DNA of 64,000 nt from Acidovorax sp. 69 (GTDB taxonomy: Bacteria > Pseudomonadota > Gammaproteobacteria > Burkholderiales > Burkholderiaceae_C): assembly GCF_002797445.1 (NCBI RefSeq), contig NZ_PGEP01000001.1, positions 1,053,001-1,117,000 on the forward strand, in the 5' to 3' direction. The notes under the pieces are model-generated. The model made no database searches and had not been told where the DNA came from. It worked only from the letters and a program-made list of their open reading frames with translations. Each line of letters opens with the position of its first letter. The stretch's first letter is position 1. Below, piece by piece: positions 37,829 to 46,749 of this stretch. A program made the position numbers and the translations under genes.

Positions 37829-39367
37829 CTACGAGCGCAGTGAGAGTTTTTCAGGGCCTTCAGTGAGATCGCCCACGCGTTCTGCGGCTGCTGCTGATTT
37901 CACCACCGCGTACCGGGCCAGTGTTTTGTGCCGAGCCGCGTCGTGCTCGACCACGGGCAAGGGGTAGTCGACGCCGAGCCGAACACCCGCTCCCTGCAAC
38001 TCCAGCGGCCGCGCCAGCCAGGGCGCGTGCAATGCTTTGGTGGGTAACGGCGCCAATGCCGGCAGGTAGCGGCGAATGAACTTGCCCTCGGGGTCGAACT
38101 TCTCGCTTTGGCTGACCGGGTTGAAAATTCGGAAGTACGGTTGAGCATCGCAGCCGCTGGAGCTGGCCCACTGCCAGCCGCCGTTGTTGGCGGCCAGGTC
38201 GAAATCATTGAGGTGCGTGGCAAAGTAGGCCTCGCCCCAGCGCCAGTCGATGCCCAAGTCTTTGACCAGGAAGCTGGCCACCACCATGCGCAGGCGGTTG
38301 TGCATGTAGCCCGTCTGGTTGATCTGTGCCATGGCGGCGTCCACCAGCGGGTAGCCAGTGCGGCCCTCACACCAAGCGGCAAACAGGGCGTTGGCCTCGG
38401 GGCCTGATTCCCACTGGATGGCGTCGTAAGCCGGCTTGAAACTGTGGCCCACCACATGGGGATGGTGATGCAGGATTTGAAAGTAGAAATCCCGCCAGAT
38501 CAGCTCGCTGAGCCAGGTGCTGGCCCCCGGGTTGCCTTGCAACATCAAGCGGTGCGCGGTGCGCGCCAGCAGGCGCGGCGAGATGGTGCCAAAACGCAGG
38601 TGCACGCTGAGATAACTGGGCCCTTTGACGGCAGGAAAGTTGCGCGTGTCTTCGTAGCGTTCGATGCGGCCGATAAAATCGTCGAACAACTGCTGCGCGC
38701 CGCTGGCACCGGTCGGCAGTTTGAGCTGCGGCAGGGCCGTGGCCTCGAAACCCAGCGACGCCAGGGTGGGGACCGCTTGGCAGTGTTCCTGCGGGCGCGG
38801 GGCGAAGCGGTGTGCATGGCGCTCCACTGGGTAGCTTGTGAGCTGAAACGCATCCACCTTCTTGAGCCAAGCGTTTTTGTAAGGCGTGAACACACTGTAC
38901 GGGCTGCCGGTTTGTGTCAGCACCTCGCTGCGTTCCAGAACGGTGTGGTCCTTGAAGGTGTGAAAAGCCCTGCCGGTGGCGGCCAGTCGGGTGCGTACCC
39001 GACTGTCGCGTTCCAGGGCCTGCGGCTCGTCATCATGGTTGGCAAACACAGCCTGCACGCCCAGAGCGTTGGCCAGTGCCGGAATGGCGTCGCTGGCCAC
39101 TGCGTGCAGCACGATGAGGCCGCCCTGCTCGTGCCCAGACAACGTGCGCAGCGTTTCATCAAGTTCCACCAGCGACTCGCGGATGAACTCCACCCGCCGG
39201 TCGGCCCGGGGCAGGGCGTCCAGGATCTCGCGGTCAAAAATGAAGGCGCAGTGCACCTGCTGGCACTGTGTCAGTGCGCGGTACAAAGCGGCCTGATCGT
39301 TCGCGCGCAAGTCGCGGCGGAACCAGACAAGACCGCTGGGGTAAGAAGGCTCGGAGGAGGGCGCCAT
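37829..39367 (-). CDS. phrB: Deoxyribodipyrimidine photolyase
   Basis: Light-driven repair of cyclobutane pyrimidine dimers; 512 residues. The N-terminal antenna-binding domain (GLVWFRRDLRANDQAAL) is followed by the FAD domain, with GPSYLSVHLRFGTISPR, WLSELIWRDFYFQIL, GRTGYPLVDAAMAQINQTGYMHNRLRMVVASFL and WRWGEAYFATHLNDFDLAANNGGWQWASSSGCDAQPYFRIFNP. All are typical of class I CPD photolyases. The ATG at 39367 is 21 bp from the divergent yqgE start, so each promoter must overlap the other gene. It is convergent with pilU. Confidence 0.95.
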   Translation of the reverse strand: MAPSSEPSYPSGLVWFRRDLRANDQAALYRALTQCQQVHCAFIFDREILDALPRADRRVEFIRESLVELDETLRTLSGHEQGGLIVLHAVASDAIPALANALGVQAVFANHDDEPQALERDSRVRTRLAATGRAFHTFKDHTVLERSEVLTQTGSPYSVFTPYKNAWLKKVDAFQLTSYPVERHAHRFAPRPQEHCQAVPTLASLGFEATALPQLKLPTGASGAQQLFDDFIGRIERYEDTRNFPAVKGPSYLSVHLRFGTISPRLLARTAHRLMLQGNPGASTWLSELIWRDFYFQILHHHPHVVGHSFKPAYDAIQWESGPEANALFAAWCEGRTGYPLVDAAMAQINQTGYMHNRLRMVVASFLVKDLGIDWRWGEAYFATHLNDFDLAANNGGWQWASSSGCDAQPYFRIFNPVSQSEKFDPEGKFIRRYLPALAPLPTKALHAPWLARPLELQGAGVRLGVDYPLPVVEHDAARHKTLARYAVVKSAAAAERVGDLTEGPEKLSLRS

Positions 39368-39388
39368 GTTCACCGTTAAAATTGCTGC

Positions 39389-39988
39389 ATGTCTTTCGAT
39401 TCTGCGCCCATCAACCTGACGCATCACTTCCTGATCGCGATGCCCGGCCTGGAAGATGAGTCTTTCTCGCGCAGTGTGGTTTACCTGTGCGAGCACAGCG
39501 AACGCGGTGCCCTCGGACTCATCATCAACAAGCCCTCAGACATCACCCTCAAAGGCCTTTTTGACAAGGTGGACCTGTCCTTGCGGCGTGAAGACCTCAC
39601 GAGGGAACCCGTTTTCCAGGGCGGACCGGTTCAGACCGAGCGCGGTTTTGTGCTGCACGAACCCATGCTCATGGACAAGGCAGAAACCGATGAATCGGCC
39701 TACGCTTCCACCATGACCATCCCCGGTGGCCTGGAGATGACCACCTCCAAGGACGTGCTCGAAGCACTGTCCACAGGCGCAGGCCCCCGCCGCGTGCTCA
39801 TCACCCTGGGTTATTCGTCCTGGGGCGAGGGGCAGCTTGAATCCGAGCTGGCCGAAAACGCCTGGCTGACCGTGGCGGCCGATCTGTCGGTGATCTTTGA
39901 CACCCCCGTGCCCGAGCGCTACGACCGCGCCCTGTCGCTGCTGGGCCTGAAGGCCTGGATGCTGTCGCCTGAGGCGGGGCACGCATGA
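39389..39988 (+). CDS. yqgE: YqgE/AlgH family protein
   Basis: 199 residues, UPF0301. Characteristic blocks are APINLTHHFLIAMPGLEDESFSRSVVYLCEHSERGALGLIINKP and EPVFQGGPVQTERGFVLH. The biochemical role is unsettled. In Pseudomonas the homologue AlgH was linked to alginate regulation. Its stop overlaps the ruvX ATG (ATGA), the first link of a five-gene run into pyr genes. Confidence 0.95.
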   Translation: MSFDSAPINLTHHFLIAMPGLEDESFSRSVVYLCEHSERGALGLIINKPSDITLKGLFDKVDLSLRREDLTREPVFQGGPVQTERGFVLHEPMLMDKAETDESAYASTMTIPGGLEMTTSKDVLEALSTGAGPRRVLITLGYSSWGEGQLESELAENAWLTVAADLSVIFDTPVPERYDRALSLLGLKAWMLSPEAGHA

Positions 39989-40404
39989 CCGGCTTGCCCG
40001 CTCAGCCAGCCGTTCCTGCGCATTTCCAGACCTTTCTTGCTTTCGATTTTGGCCTCAAGCGCACAGGGGTCGCCACGGGCAACCGCATGCTGCGCAGCGC
40101 CACGCCGCAGACCACCATCAAGGCCGAGGGCGACGCCCGCTTTGTGCAGGTGGCGCAGCGCATCAAGGAGTGGCAGCCCGACGCGCTGGTGATCGGCGTG
40201 CCTTACCACCCGGATGGCGCGAGCCACGAGAACACAGAGCGTGCCCTTAAATTCGGCCGACAGTTGCGTGGCCGCTTTGGTTTGCAGGTGTTCGAGGTGG
40301 ACGAGCGCTATAGCACCACCGAGGCCATCGCCGGCGGCGCCAAGGACGCCGATGCCGCGTCGGCCTGCATCATCCTGGAACAGTTTTTGAGGAATCTTCC
40401 ATGA
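39985..40404 (+). CDS. ruvX: RuvX/YqgF Holliday-junction resolvase-like nuclease
   Basis: RNase H-fold protein of 139 residues. The first acidic site is FLAFDFGLKRTGVATGN, then VIGVPYHPDG, and VDERYSTTEAIAGG holds the second acidic residue. The last catalytic Asp is in KDADAASACIILEQFL. YqgF acts in 16S rRNA 5'-end maturation and has been proposed as an alternative resolvase. It overlaps yqgE upstream and pyrR downstream by four bases each. Confidence 0.95.
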   Translation: MTGLPAQPAVPAHFQTFLAFDFGLKRTGVATGNRMLRSATPQTTIKAEGDARFVQVAQRIKEWQPDALVIGVPYHPDGASHENTERALKFGRQLRGRFGLQVFEVDERYSTTEAIAGGAKDADAASACIILEQFLRNLP

Positions 40405-40922
40405 GCCATCCCTCTCCTGTGGCCTCTGGCAGCCTCGTGCTCGACGCCGAGGCGCTGTACCGCGAACTGCTGCGCGGTGTGCGCAGCATGTTGACCCCCA
40501 CCACGCGCCTGGCGGGCATCGCCTCGGGTGGTGCCTGGCTGGCCGAGCGTCTGCAAAAAGATCTGGGCCTTGAAGGGCCTGCCGGGGTGCTCTCGTCGGT
40601 GATGCACCGCGACGACTTTGCCCAGCGCGGCCTGTCGGCCGGTGCGCAGACCACGCTGCCGTTTGACGTGAACGGTGCCGATGTGCTGGTGCTCGACGAC
40701 GTGCTCTACACCGGCCGCACCATCCGTGCCGTGCTCAACGAGCTGTTCGACTACGGCCGCCCCGCCAGCGTGCGCCTGGCCGTGCTGGTGGACCGGGGCG
40801 GGCGTGAATTGCCCGTGCAGTCCGACTTTGCCGCCGCGCGGGTGGCCCTGCCTGCCACCCAGTCGCTGGCCTTGGCGCGTGACGACAGCGGCACCTTCCA
40901 ATTTCAAGTCAAAGAGGCCTGA
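40401..40922 (+). CDS. pyrR: PyrR bifunctional regulator/uracil phosphoribosyltransferase
   Basis: 173 residues. The PRPP-binding loop is [21 protein letters not shown]. Other motifs are [13 protein letters not shown] and [13 protein letters not shown]. In Gram-positive bacteria PyrR attenuates pyr transcription by binding leader RNA. Here it has overlapping neighbours and only two bases separate it from pyrB, so no attenuator fits between them. A salvage enzyme role (uracil plus PRPP to UMP) is therefore more likely. Confidence 0.92.
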   Translation: MSHPSPVASGSLVLDAEALYRELLRGVRSMLTPTTRLAGIASGGAWLAERLQKDLGLEGPAGVLSSVMHRDDFAQRGLSAGAQTTLPFDVNGADVLVLDDVLYTGRTIRAVLNELFDYGRPASVRLAVLVDRGGRELPVQSDFAAARVALPATQSLALARDDSGTFQFQVKEA

Positions 40923-40924
40923 CC

Positions 40925-41887
40925 GTGCTGCACAAGCGCAACCCCCAACTCAACGGCAACGGCGAACTCATCCACCTGCTGTCCATCGAAGGCCTGCCGC
41001 GCGACATCGTCACGCACATCCTCGATACGGCCGCCAACTTCGTCAGTGTCAATGACCGCGAGGTCAAGAAGGTGCCGCTGCTGCGTGGCAAGAGCGTGTT
41101 CAACCTGTTCTTCGAGAACAGCACGCGCACGCGCACTACCTTCGAGATCGCGGCCAAGCGCCTGTCGGCCGACGTGATCAACCTGGACATCGCGCGCAGC
41201 TCGGCCAGCAAGGGCGAGTCGCTGCTCGACACCATCGCCAACCTTTCGGCCATGGCGGCCGATTTGTTCGTGGTGCGGCACAGCGAGTCGGGTGCTCCAT
41301 ACCTCATTGCCCAGCATGTGGCGCCCCATGTACATGTGATCAACGCTGGCGACGGCCGCCATGCCCACCCCACGCAGGGGCTGCTGGACATGTACACCAT
41401 CCGGCACTACAAAAAAGACTTCAGCAACCTTACCGTGGCCATCGTCGGCGATGTGCTGCACTCTCGTGTGGCGCGCTCGGACATCCACGGCCTGACCACA
41501 CTGGGCTGCGCCGAAGTGCGCGTGGTGGGCCCGCGCACGCTGGTGCCCAGCGACATGTCGCAGATGGGCGTGCGCGTGTGCCACACGCTCGAAGAGGGCA
41601 TCAAGGATGCCGACGTGATCATCACGCTGCGCCTGCAGAACGAGCGCATGAGTGGCGCGCTGCTGCCGTCGAGCCAGGAATACTTCAAGAGCTTCGGCCT
41701 CACGCAAGAGAAGCTGCAACTGGCCAAGCCCGACGCCATCGTGATGCACCCCGGGCCCATCAACCGCGGTGTCGAGATCGACTCCGCCGTGGTGGATGGC
41801 AAGCAGAGCGTGATCCTGCCGCAGGTGACTTTCGGCATCGCTGTGCGGATGGCCGTCATGTCCATAGTGGCCGGGAACGAGGCGTGA
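40925..41887 (+). CDS. pyrB: Aspartate carbamoyltransferase catalytic subunit
   Basis: Second step of de novo pyrimidine synthesis; 320 residues. The carbamoyl-phosphate loop is [19 protein letters not shown]. Other motifs are [25 protein letters not shown] (substrate His) and [12 protein letters not shown]. The start is GTG at 40925, two bases after the pyrR stop. The downstream gene encodes an inactive dihydroorotase homologue, so the enzyme is probably a PyrB-PyrC' dodecamer as described for Pseudomonas. No pyrI is present. Confidence 0.97.
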   Translation: MLHKRNPQLNGNGELIHLLSIEGLPRDIVTHILDTAANFVSVNDREVKKVPLLRGKSVFNLFFENSTRTRTTFEIAAKRLSADVINLDIARSSASKGESLLDTIANLSAMAADLFVVRHSESGAPYLIAQHVAPHVHVINAGDGRHAHPTQGLLDMYTIRHYKKDFSNLTVAIVGDVLHSRVARSDIHGLTTLGCAEVRVVGPRTLVPSDMSQMGVRVCHTLEEGIKDADVIITLRLQNERMSGALLPSSQEYFKSFGLTQEKLQLAKPDAIVMHPGPINRGVEIDSAVVDGKQSVILPQVTFGIAVRMAVMSIVAGNEA

Positions 41888-41910
41888 CACTTGGAATGAA
41901 TACTCCTGTT

Positions 41911-41966
41911 TTCATAGCTGCTGGCGCTTATCCAGTAAGCGCTATCGGCCAAATTGGCTTGAAATC
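41911..41966 (+). repeat. Dispersed AGCGCT palindromic element, copy 4
   Basis: It fills the gap between pyrB and pyrC' inside the operon and ends exactly at the pyrC' ATG. The core is ATAGCTGCTGGCGCTTATCC, then AGTAAGCGCTATCGGCC. The palindromic part could sequester or spare the pyrC' ribosome-binding region, which has no Shine-Dalgarno sequence of its own. Confidence 0.75.
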
Positions 41967-43262
41967 ATGAAGATACTGATCCAGAACGGCCGCGTCATCG
42001 ACCCCGCTTCGGGCCTCGACCAGACCTGTGACATCGCCATCGCTGCGGGCCGCATCGTCGGCGTCAACCGCGTGCCGCCCGACTTTGCGCCCAAGCGCGT
42101 GGTGGACGCCACGGGCTGCATCGTGCTGCCCGGCCTGGTGGACTTGGCCGCACGCCTGCGCGAGCCCGGCCACGAGCATGAAGGCATGCTCGAATCCGAA
42201 ATGGCCGCCGCCGTGGCCGGTGGCGTGACCAGCCTGGTCTGTCCGCCCGACACCGACCCGGTGCTCGACGAGCCCGGTCTGGTCGAGATGCTCAAGTTCC
42301 GCGCCGAGAAGCTGCACCAGTCGCGGCTGTTCCCGCTGGGCGCTCTCACGCGCAACCTCGCAGGCGAGGTGCTGACCGAGATGGCCGAGCTGACCGAGTC
42401 CGGCTGCGTGGGCTTTGGCCAGGCCGAGGTCCCGCTGGCCAGCACCCAGGTGCTGCAGCGTGCGCTGCAGTACGCAGCCACCTTTGGCTACACCGTGTGG
42501 CTGCGCCCGCAAGAGATGCATCTGGGCAAGGGCGTGGCGGCTAGCGGCGCGCTGGCCACGCGGCTGGGCCTGTCGGGCGTGCCCGTGGCGGCCGAGACCA
42601 TTGCGCTGCACACCATCTTCGAGCTGCTCAAGACCACCGGCGCGCGGGTGCACCTGTGTCGCATCAGCAGCGCGGCGGGTGTCGAGCTGGTGCGCCGGGC
42701 CAAGGCCGAGGGCCTCAACGTGACCTGCGACATCAGCATCAACACGCTGCACCTGACCGAAAACGACATTGGCTTCTTCGACAGCCGCGCGCGCCTCACG
42801 CCCCCGCTGCGCCAGCAGCGCGACCGCGATGCCCTGAGTGCGGCGCTGCTGGACGGCACCGTGGATGCGCTGGTGTCCGACCACACACCCGTCGATGAAG
42901 ACGCCAAGACCCTGCCGTTTGCCGAAGCCGAGCCCGGCGCCACCGGCTTGGAACTGCTGCTGTCGCTTGCGCTCAAGTGGTCGCAGGACAGCGGCGTGCC
43001 GCTGCAGCGTGCACTGGCCACGGTCACGTCCGAACCTGCGCGGGTGCTGGGCAACGCGCTGGGCACCTTGCAGGCCAGCGTCGGCCAGATTGTGGAAGGG
43101 GGCGTGGGTGACCTCTGCATCCTTGATCCACAGGCCGCTTGGACCGTGCAGGACGACGCGCTGTGCAGCCAGGGCAAACACACGCCGTTCTCGGGCTACG
43201 AGCTGCCGGGCCGTGTGCGCATGACCCTCGTCGGGGGGCAGGTCGCTTTTGACCGGGGCTGA
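41967..43262 (+). CDS. pyrX: Non-catalytic dihydroorotase-like subunit PyrC' (PyrX)
   Basis: 431 residues with the overall type I dihydroorotase fold. The metal motif DxHVHLREPG is DLAARLREPG here (59-68), with Ala61 and Arg63 in place of both histidines. The next conserved histidine (HVCHxS) is Arg232 in HLCRISS. The final Asp survives in SDHTPVDEDAK. Such pseudo-dihydroorotases adjoin pyrB in Pseudomonas and several betaproteobacteria and are needed to assemble the transcarbamoylase. An active pyrC must be elsewhere. A palindromic repeat separates it from pyrB by 79 bp. Confidence 0.9.
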   Translation: MKILIQNGRVIDPASGLDQTCDIAIAAGRIVGVNRVPPDFAPKRVVDATGCIVLPGLVDLAARLREPGHEHEGMLESEMAAAVAGGVTSLVCPPDTDPVLDEPGLVEMLKFRAEKLHQSRLFPLGALTRNLAGEVLTEMAELTESGCVGFGQAEVPLASTQVLQRALQYAATFGYTVWLRPQEMHLGKGVAASGALATRLGLSGVPVAAETIALHTIFELLKTTGARVHLCRISSAAGVELVRRAKAEGLNVTCDISINTLHLTENDIGFFDSRARLTPPLRQQRDRDALSAALLDGTVDALVSDHTPVDEDAKTLPFAEAEPGATGLELLLSLALKWSQDSGVPLQRALATVTSEPARVLGNALGTLQASVGQIVEGGVGDLCILDPQAAWTVQDDALCSQGKHTPFSGYELPGRVRMTLVGGQVAFDRG

Positions 43263-43292
43263 TTGCGTGGCGCAGCACGGCGAGACCCTGCG

Positions 43293-44030
43293 ATGAAGTC
43301 CTTGCTTGCCAGCTGGCGCCTGCTGCGCCTGCTCGGCCACATTGTCAAAGGGCTGGCGATCGTGGCGCTGCGGTTTCCGGCGCTTTCGCCCGACCAGCAG
43401 CACGCCCGCGTGCAGGTCTGGTCGCTGGAGCTATTGGCCCATGCAGGCATCAGCCTGCGCATCCTGGGGCAACCGCCAGTGTCCGGGCCGGTGATGCTGG
43501 TGGCCAACCACATCTCGTGGCTCGACATCCCTGTGATGCACGCGGCGCGGCATTGCCGCTTTGTTTCCAAGTCTGATGTGCAGGGATGGCCGTTGATTGG
43601 CACACTGGCCACGGCCGCCGGCACGCTCTACATCGAGCGCAGCTCGCGCCGCGACGCGCTGCGCATGGTGCGGTCGATGCAAGAGGCGCTGGAGCGTGGC
43701 GAGGTGCTGGCTGTGTTCCCTGAGGGAACCACGGGCGATGGGCGCGAGATGCTGCCTTTCCATGCCAACTTGCTGCAGGCCGCAGTGGCCGCACAGGCGC
43801 CGGTGCAGCCCGTGGGCCTGCGTTTTGCCGACAAGGCGACGGGCGCCACGAGTTTTGCGCCCAGCTATATCGGTGACGAAACCCTGGTGGGCTCGATCTG
43901 GCGCACATTGTGCGCCCCGCCCATCGAGGCCGTGGTGCACTACGGCCCGCCTGAGCGTGCTGGCGAGCGCGACCGCCGCATCTGGACACAGCATCTGCAC
44001 GATACCGTCGATCAGTTGCGGCGGGGCTGA
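43293..44030 (+). CDS. plsC: 1-acyl-sn-glycerol-3-phosphate acyltransferase
   Basis: 245 residues. A membrane segment lies near the N-terminus (LLGHIVKGLAIVALRF). The acyltransferase motifs are NHISWLD (72-78, the HX4D site) and FPEGTTGDG (about 139-147, phosphate binding). RFVSKSDVQGWPLIGTLATAAGTLYIER lies between them. It makes phosphatidic acid or acylates a related lipid. I use the ATG at 43293; an in-frame TTG at 43263, one base after the pyrC' stop, would add ten poor residues. It is probably the last gene of the pyr transcript. Confidence 0.9.
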   Translation: MKSLLASWRLLRLLGHIVKGLAIVALRFPALSPDQQHARVQVWSLELLAHAGISLRILGQPPVSGPVMLVANHISWLDIPVMHAARHCRFVSKSDVQGWPLIGTLATAAGTLYIERSSRRDALRMVRSMQEALERGEVLAVFPEGTTGDGREMLPFHANLLQAAVAAQAPVQPVGLRFADKATGATSFAPSYIGDETLVGSIWRTLCAPPIEAVVHYGPPERAGERDRRIWTQHLHDTVDQLRRG

Positions 44031-44230
44031 CAGCCAGCAGGTCACAGAGGCTGTCCGTGCTGGCGGGGATGGCTTCGGTGCCCAAAAGCGTGCATATTCC
44101 ACGTTTGTGGCTGCGTGGGCCGGATACCCGGTCTTCATTCCACACAATTTCCCGTATCGTCCGCGTCTTTCGGCCTGCACACATGCACAAGCGCACCTGC
44201 AGGCCCTGCCAACACTGCCGGGAGGGCACC

Positions 44231-45466
44231 ATGAACCTGATTGAGCGCGCCAAGAGCATTCTTCTGCAACCCAAGGACACCTGGGCCACCATTGACGCGG
44301 AGACCACGGATGTGGCCACCCTGTTTACCCGCTACGCCATGATCCTGGCGGTGATTCCGGCGGTCTGTGGCTTCATTGGTATGTCGCTGATTGGTTTTGG
44401 CGGCTTTGGCGTCACCATCCGCGTACCTTTTGTGTCCGGCCTCGTGAACATGGTGGTGTCGTATGTGTTGAGTCTCGCCGGTATCTTTGTGCTGGGTCTC
44501 ATCATCGACGCGCTGGCGCCTACCTTCGGTGGGCAGAAGAACCAGATCCAGGCCCTCAAGGTGGCTGTGTACGCCAGCACTGCGGCCATGCTGGGGGGCG
44601 TCTTCAGCCTGCTGCCTTCGCTGGCCATGCTGGGAGTGATTGCCGCGTTGTACTCCATCTACTTGCTCTACACCGGCCTGCCTGTGCTGATGAAGAACAC
44701 CCCCGAGAAGTCGGTCGTCTACACGGTGGTTGTGATCGTCGCAGCCATCGTGATGGGCGTGGTGATCGGCGCCGTCAGTGCGCTCTTGCTGCCTCGGGGT
44801 GGTGCGATGTTTGGCGGGGCCCATGCCCCTGCAGCCATCACCATGAACACACCGGGCGGCAAGGTGTCCATCGACACGGCCGGCCTGGAGGCCGCTGGCA
44901 AGAAAATGGAAGAGGCCGCCCGCCAGATGGAGCAGGCGCAAAAGAGCCAGGACCCTGCTGCGATTGCTGCGGCCACTGGCAATGCGGCCAAGGCGGCAGC
45001 GGGCATGCTCGGCGGTGGCCAGGCCATTGCGGCCCAATCGCTCAAGGCAGCGTTGCCAGAAACGTTGGCGGGCCTGCCGCGCACGGGCTTTGAAGTGCAA
45101 GACGGAGCGACCCTGGGTCTGCCCACCAGCCAGGCCAGCGCGCAGTACGGCAGCGATGACAAACAGGTGCGCCTGGAGATCCTGGATGTGGGTGGCCTGG
45201 GGCAGATGGCGGTGATGGCCATGGGCATGGCACAGGGCGAAAAGGAAGACCAGACCAGCGCCGAGAAGACCTGGCAGGAAGGTGGCCGCACCCTGCACCA
45301 GCGCTATGAAAAGGACGGCAGCCGAGCCGAGTTCAAGACCATTCTGAAAAATGGCCTGGTGGTCAGCATCGAGGGTGACCATGTGGGCATCAAGGCCCTG
45401 CAGGGTTTCATGTCGCAGGTGGATCTGAACGGCCTTGAGGGCCTGCAGCGCAAGGGAAAGTCCTGA
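44231..45466 (+). CDS. Yip1-domain membrane protein with long C-terminal extension
   Basis: 411 residues. The first 190 form a Yip1-type membrane domain with five to six hydrophobic segments (IERAKSILLQPKDTW at the start, then LAVIPAVCGFIGM, VVSYVLSLAGIFVLGLIIDAL and VVYTVVVIVAAIVMGVVIGAV). After an Ala/Gln-rich helix (about 225-280) comes a soluble domain (LPETLAGLPRTGFEVQDG...LEILDVGGLGQMAVM...GRTLHQRYEKDGSRAEFKTIL) that looks like a small alpha/beta fold. The ATG at 44231 has GGGAGGG upstream. Function is unknown; a role in membrane stress is only a guess. Confidence 0.8.
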   Translation: MNLIERAKSILLQPKDTWATIDAETTDVATLFTRYAMILAVIPAVCGFIGMSLIGFGGFGVTIRVPFVSGLVNMVVSYVLSLAGIFVLGLIIDALAPTFGGQKNQIQALKVAVYASTAAMLGGVFSLLPSLAMLGVIAALYSIYLLYTGLPVLMKNTPEKSVVYTVVVIVAAIVMGVVIGAVSALLLPRGGAMFGGAHAPAAITMNTPGGKVSIDTAGLEAAGKKMEEAARQMEQAQKSQDPAAIAAATGNAAKAAAGMLGGGQAIAAQSLKAALPETLAGLPRTGFEVQDGATLGLPTSQASAQYGSDDKQVRLEILDVGGLGQMAVMAMGMAQGEKEDQTSAEKTWQEGGRTLHQRYEKDGSRAEFKTILKNGLVVSIEGDHVGIKALQGFMSQVDLNGLEGLQRKGKS

Positions 45467-45497
45467 AAACTGTAGTGCGCTGTGGCGCAATGAATAA

Positions 45498-45551
45498 TCA
45501 AAAATAATAGCAACCAGCGCTTTATGGATAAGCGCTGGAGCCTATTGGGGC
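45498..45551 (+). repeat. Dispersed AGCGCT palindromic element, copy 5
   Basis: The best-preserved copy: AAAATAATAGCAACCAGCGC, then TTTATGGATAAGCGCTGGAGCC. CCAGCGCTT and AAGCGCTGG form a perfect 9-bp stem around TATGGAT. It sits between the convergent Yip1 and fbpC genes and touches the fbpC stop, so it could act as a bidirectional terminator-like hairpin. Confidence 0.8.
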
Positions 45552-46631
45552 TTAGATGGTGGTTCCCCGTTCCCGGGGGAACGTCACCACATGGTCCACC
45601 TGCGCCCGGATGCCGATCCACTCGCCCAGCGCATGGTCGTGGTGGCTGGGCACATGGGCCAGCAGGGTGTGGCCGCTGGCGAGTCGCAGCGTGTACAAAA
45701 ACTCCGACCCCCTGAAAGATTTGCGTACGATTTGCGCCTGTACCGGCGCGTGGTCGTCGTGCACGATGTCATCTGCGCGCAGCAGCACATCACACTCGCC
45801 GCCGGGGAAGCTGCTGGGCAGGGGGCATTCTTCGAGATCGGTCAGATCGCCCAGCGGTGTTTGCGCGACCACGTTGTTGCCGCGTTGCACCAGGGTAGCG
45901 GGGGCGAACACACCGTGGCCAATGAAGTCCGCCACAAAACGCGTGGCGGGGCGGTGGTACAGCGTGTACGCGTCGTCCCACTGGTGTAGGTGGCCTTCGT
46001 TCATCACGCCGATCACATCACCAATGGCAAAGGCCTCGAACTGGTCGTGGGTCACAAACAGCGCCGTGGCGCCTGCGGCTTTCAGAATGCCGCGCACCTC
46101 GTGCGCCAGGCGTTCGCGCAGGTCCACATCCAGGTTGGAAAAGGGCTCGTCCAGCAGCATGAGCTGCGGACGCGGCGCCAGGGCGCGCGCCAGGGCCACG
46201 CGCTGCTGCTGGCCCCCCGAAAGTTCGTGGGGAAAGCGGTTCTCGCTGCCCTCCAGACCCACCAGCTGCAGTACCTCGGCCACGCGCGCGGCCTGCTCGG
46301 CCCGGGGCAACTGGTGGATGCCAAACGCCACATTGCGGCCCACTGACAGGTGTGGGAACAGTGCGTAGTCCTGGAACACCATGCCGATGCGCCGCAGTTC
46401 GGGCGGCACGCTGAGGCTGGCGCTGCTGACCACACTTTTGGTCAGGCGAATCTCGCCACCGGTCACGGGCTCCAGCCCCGCCACGGCGCGCAGCAGGGTG
46501 GTCTTGCCGCAGCCCGAGGGGCCGATCAGCACCCCGATATCCCCGGCTTTCAGGTTGAGCGTGACGCCTTGCACGGCGGCGTGTGCGCGGCCCGCATAGC
46601 GCACTTCGAGTTGGGAGACCTCTAGAAACAT
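45552..46631 (-). CDS. fbpC: Ferric iron ABC transporter ATP-binding protein FbpC
   Basis: 359 residues. Walker A is GPSGCGKTT (37-45), the signature LSGGQQQRVALARAL, Walker B LMLLDEPFSNLD and the H loop FVTHDQFEAFAIGD. The C-terminal TOBE-like regulatory domain (about 240-359) is as in FbpC. It energises the divergent permease FbpB. A Fur-like box lies in the shared promoter region, so expression should rise under iron limitation. Fe3+ is the most likely substrate; other ions of the family cannot be excluded. Confidence 0.88.
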   Translation of the reverse strand: MFLEVSQLEVRYAGRAHAAVQGVTLNLKAGDIGVLIGPSGCGKTTLLRAVAGLEPVTGGEIRLTKSVVSSASLSVPPELRRIGMVFQDYALFPHLSVGRNVAFGIHQLPRAEQAARVAEVLQLVGLEGSENRFPHELSGGQQQRVALARALAPRPQLMLLDEPFSNLDVDLRERLAHEVRGILKAAGATALFVTHDQFEAFAIGDVIGVMNEGHLHQWDDAYTLYHRPATRFVADFIGHGVFAPATLVQRGNNVVAQTPLGDLTDLEECPLPSSFPGGECDVLLRADDIVHDDHAPVQAQIVRKSFRGSEFLYTLRLASGHTLLAHVPSHHDHALGEWIGIRAQVDHVVTFPRERGTTI

Positions 46632-46657
46632 GCCGTGATTCTAGGTGGGCAGGGGCG

Positions 46658-46677
46658 AATGCTTAAAATTCGCATTT
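46658..46677. promoter_or_regulatory. Putative Fur box
   Basis: On the minus strand AAATGCGAATTTTAAGCATT matches the Fur pattern TGAGAATNATTCTCATT at about 11-12 of 16 compared positions. An additional inverted repeat GCGAAT/ATTCGC (7-base spacer) lies in the same place. It is between the divergent starts of fbpC and fbpB. Confidence 0.55.
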
Positions 46678-46749
46678 GCATTCCTGATCGTCGCTGGGCC
46701 CTTGCCGGGTGACGGGTGTGCGCTTCTTCCTTTTGCCGAGCCACTCGCC

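Noticed and set aside
40395..40930. A PyrR-type attenuator leader before pyrR or pyrB
   Set aside because: ruvX overlaps pyrR and only two bases separate pyrR from pyrB; there is no room for an attenuator.
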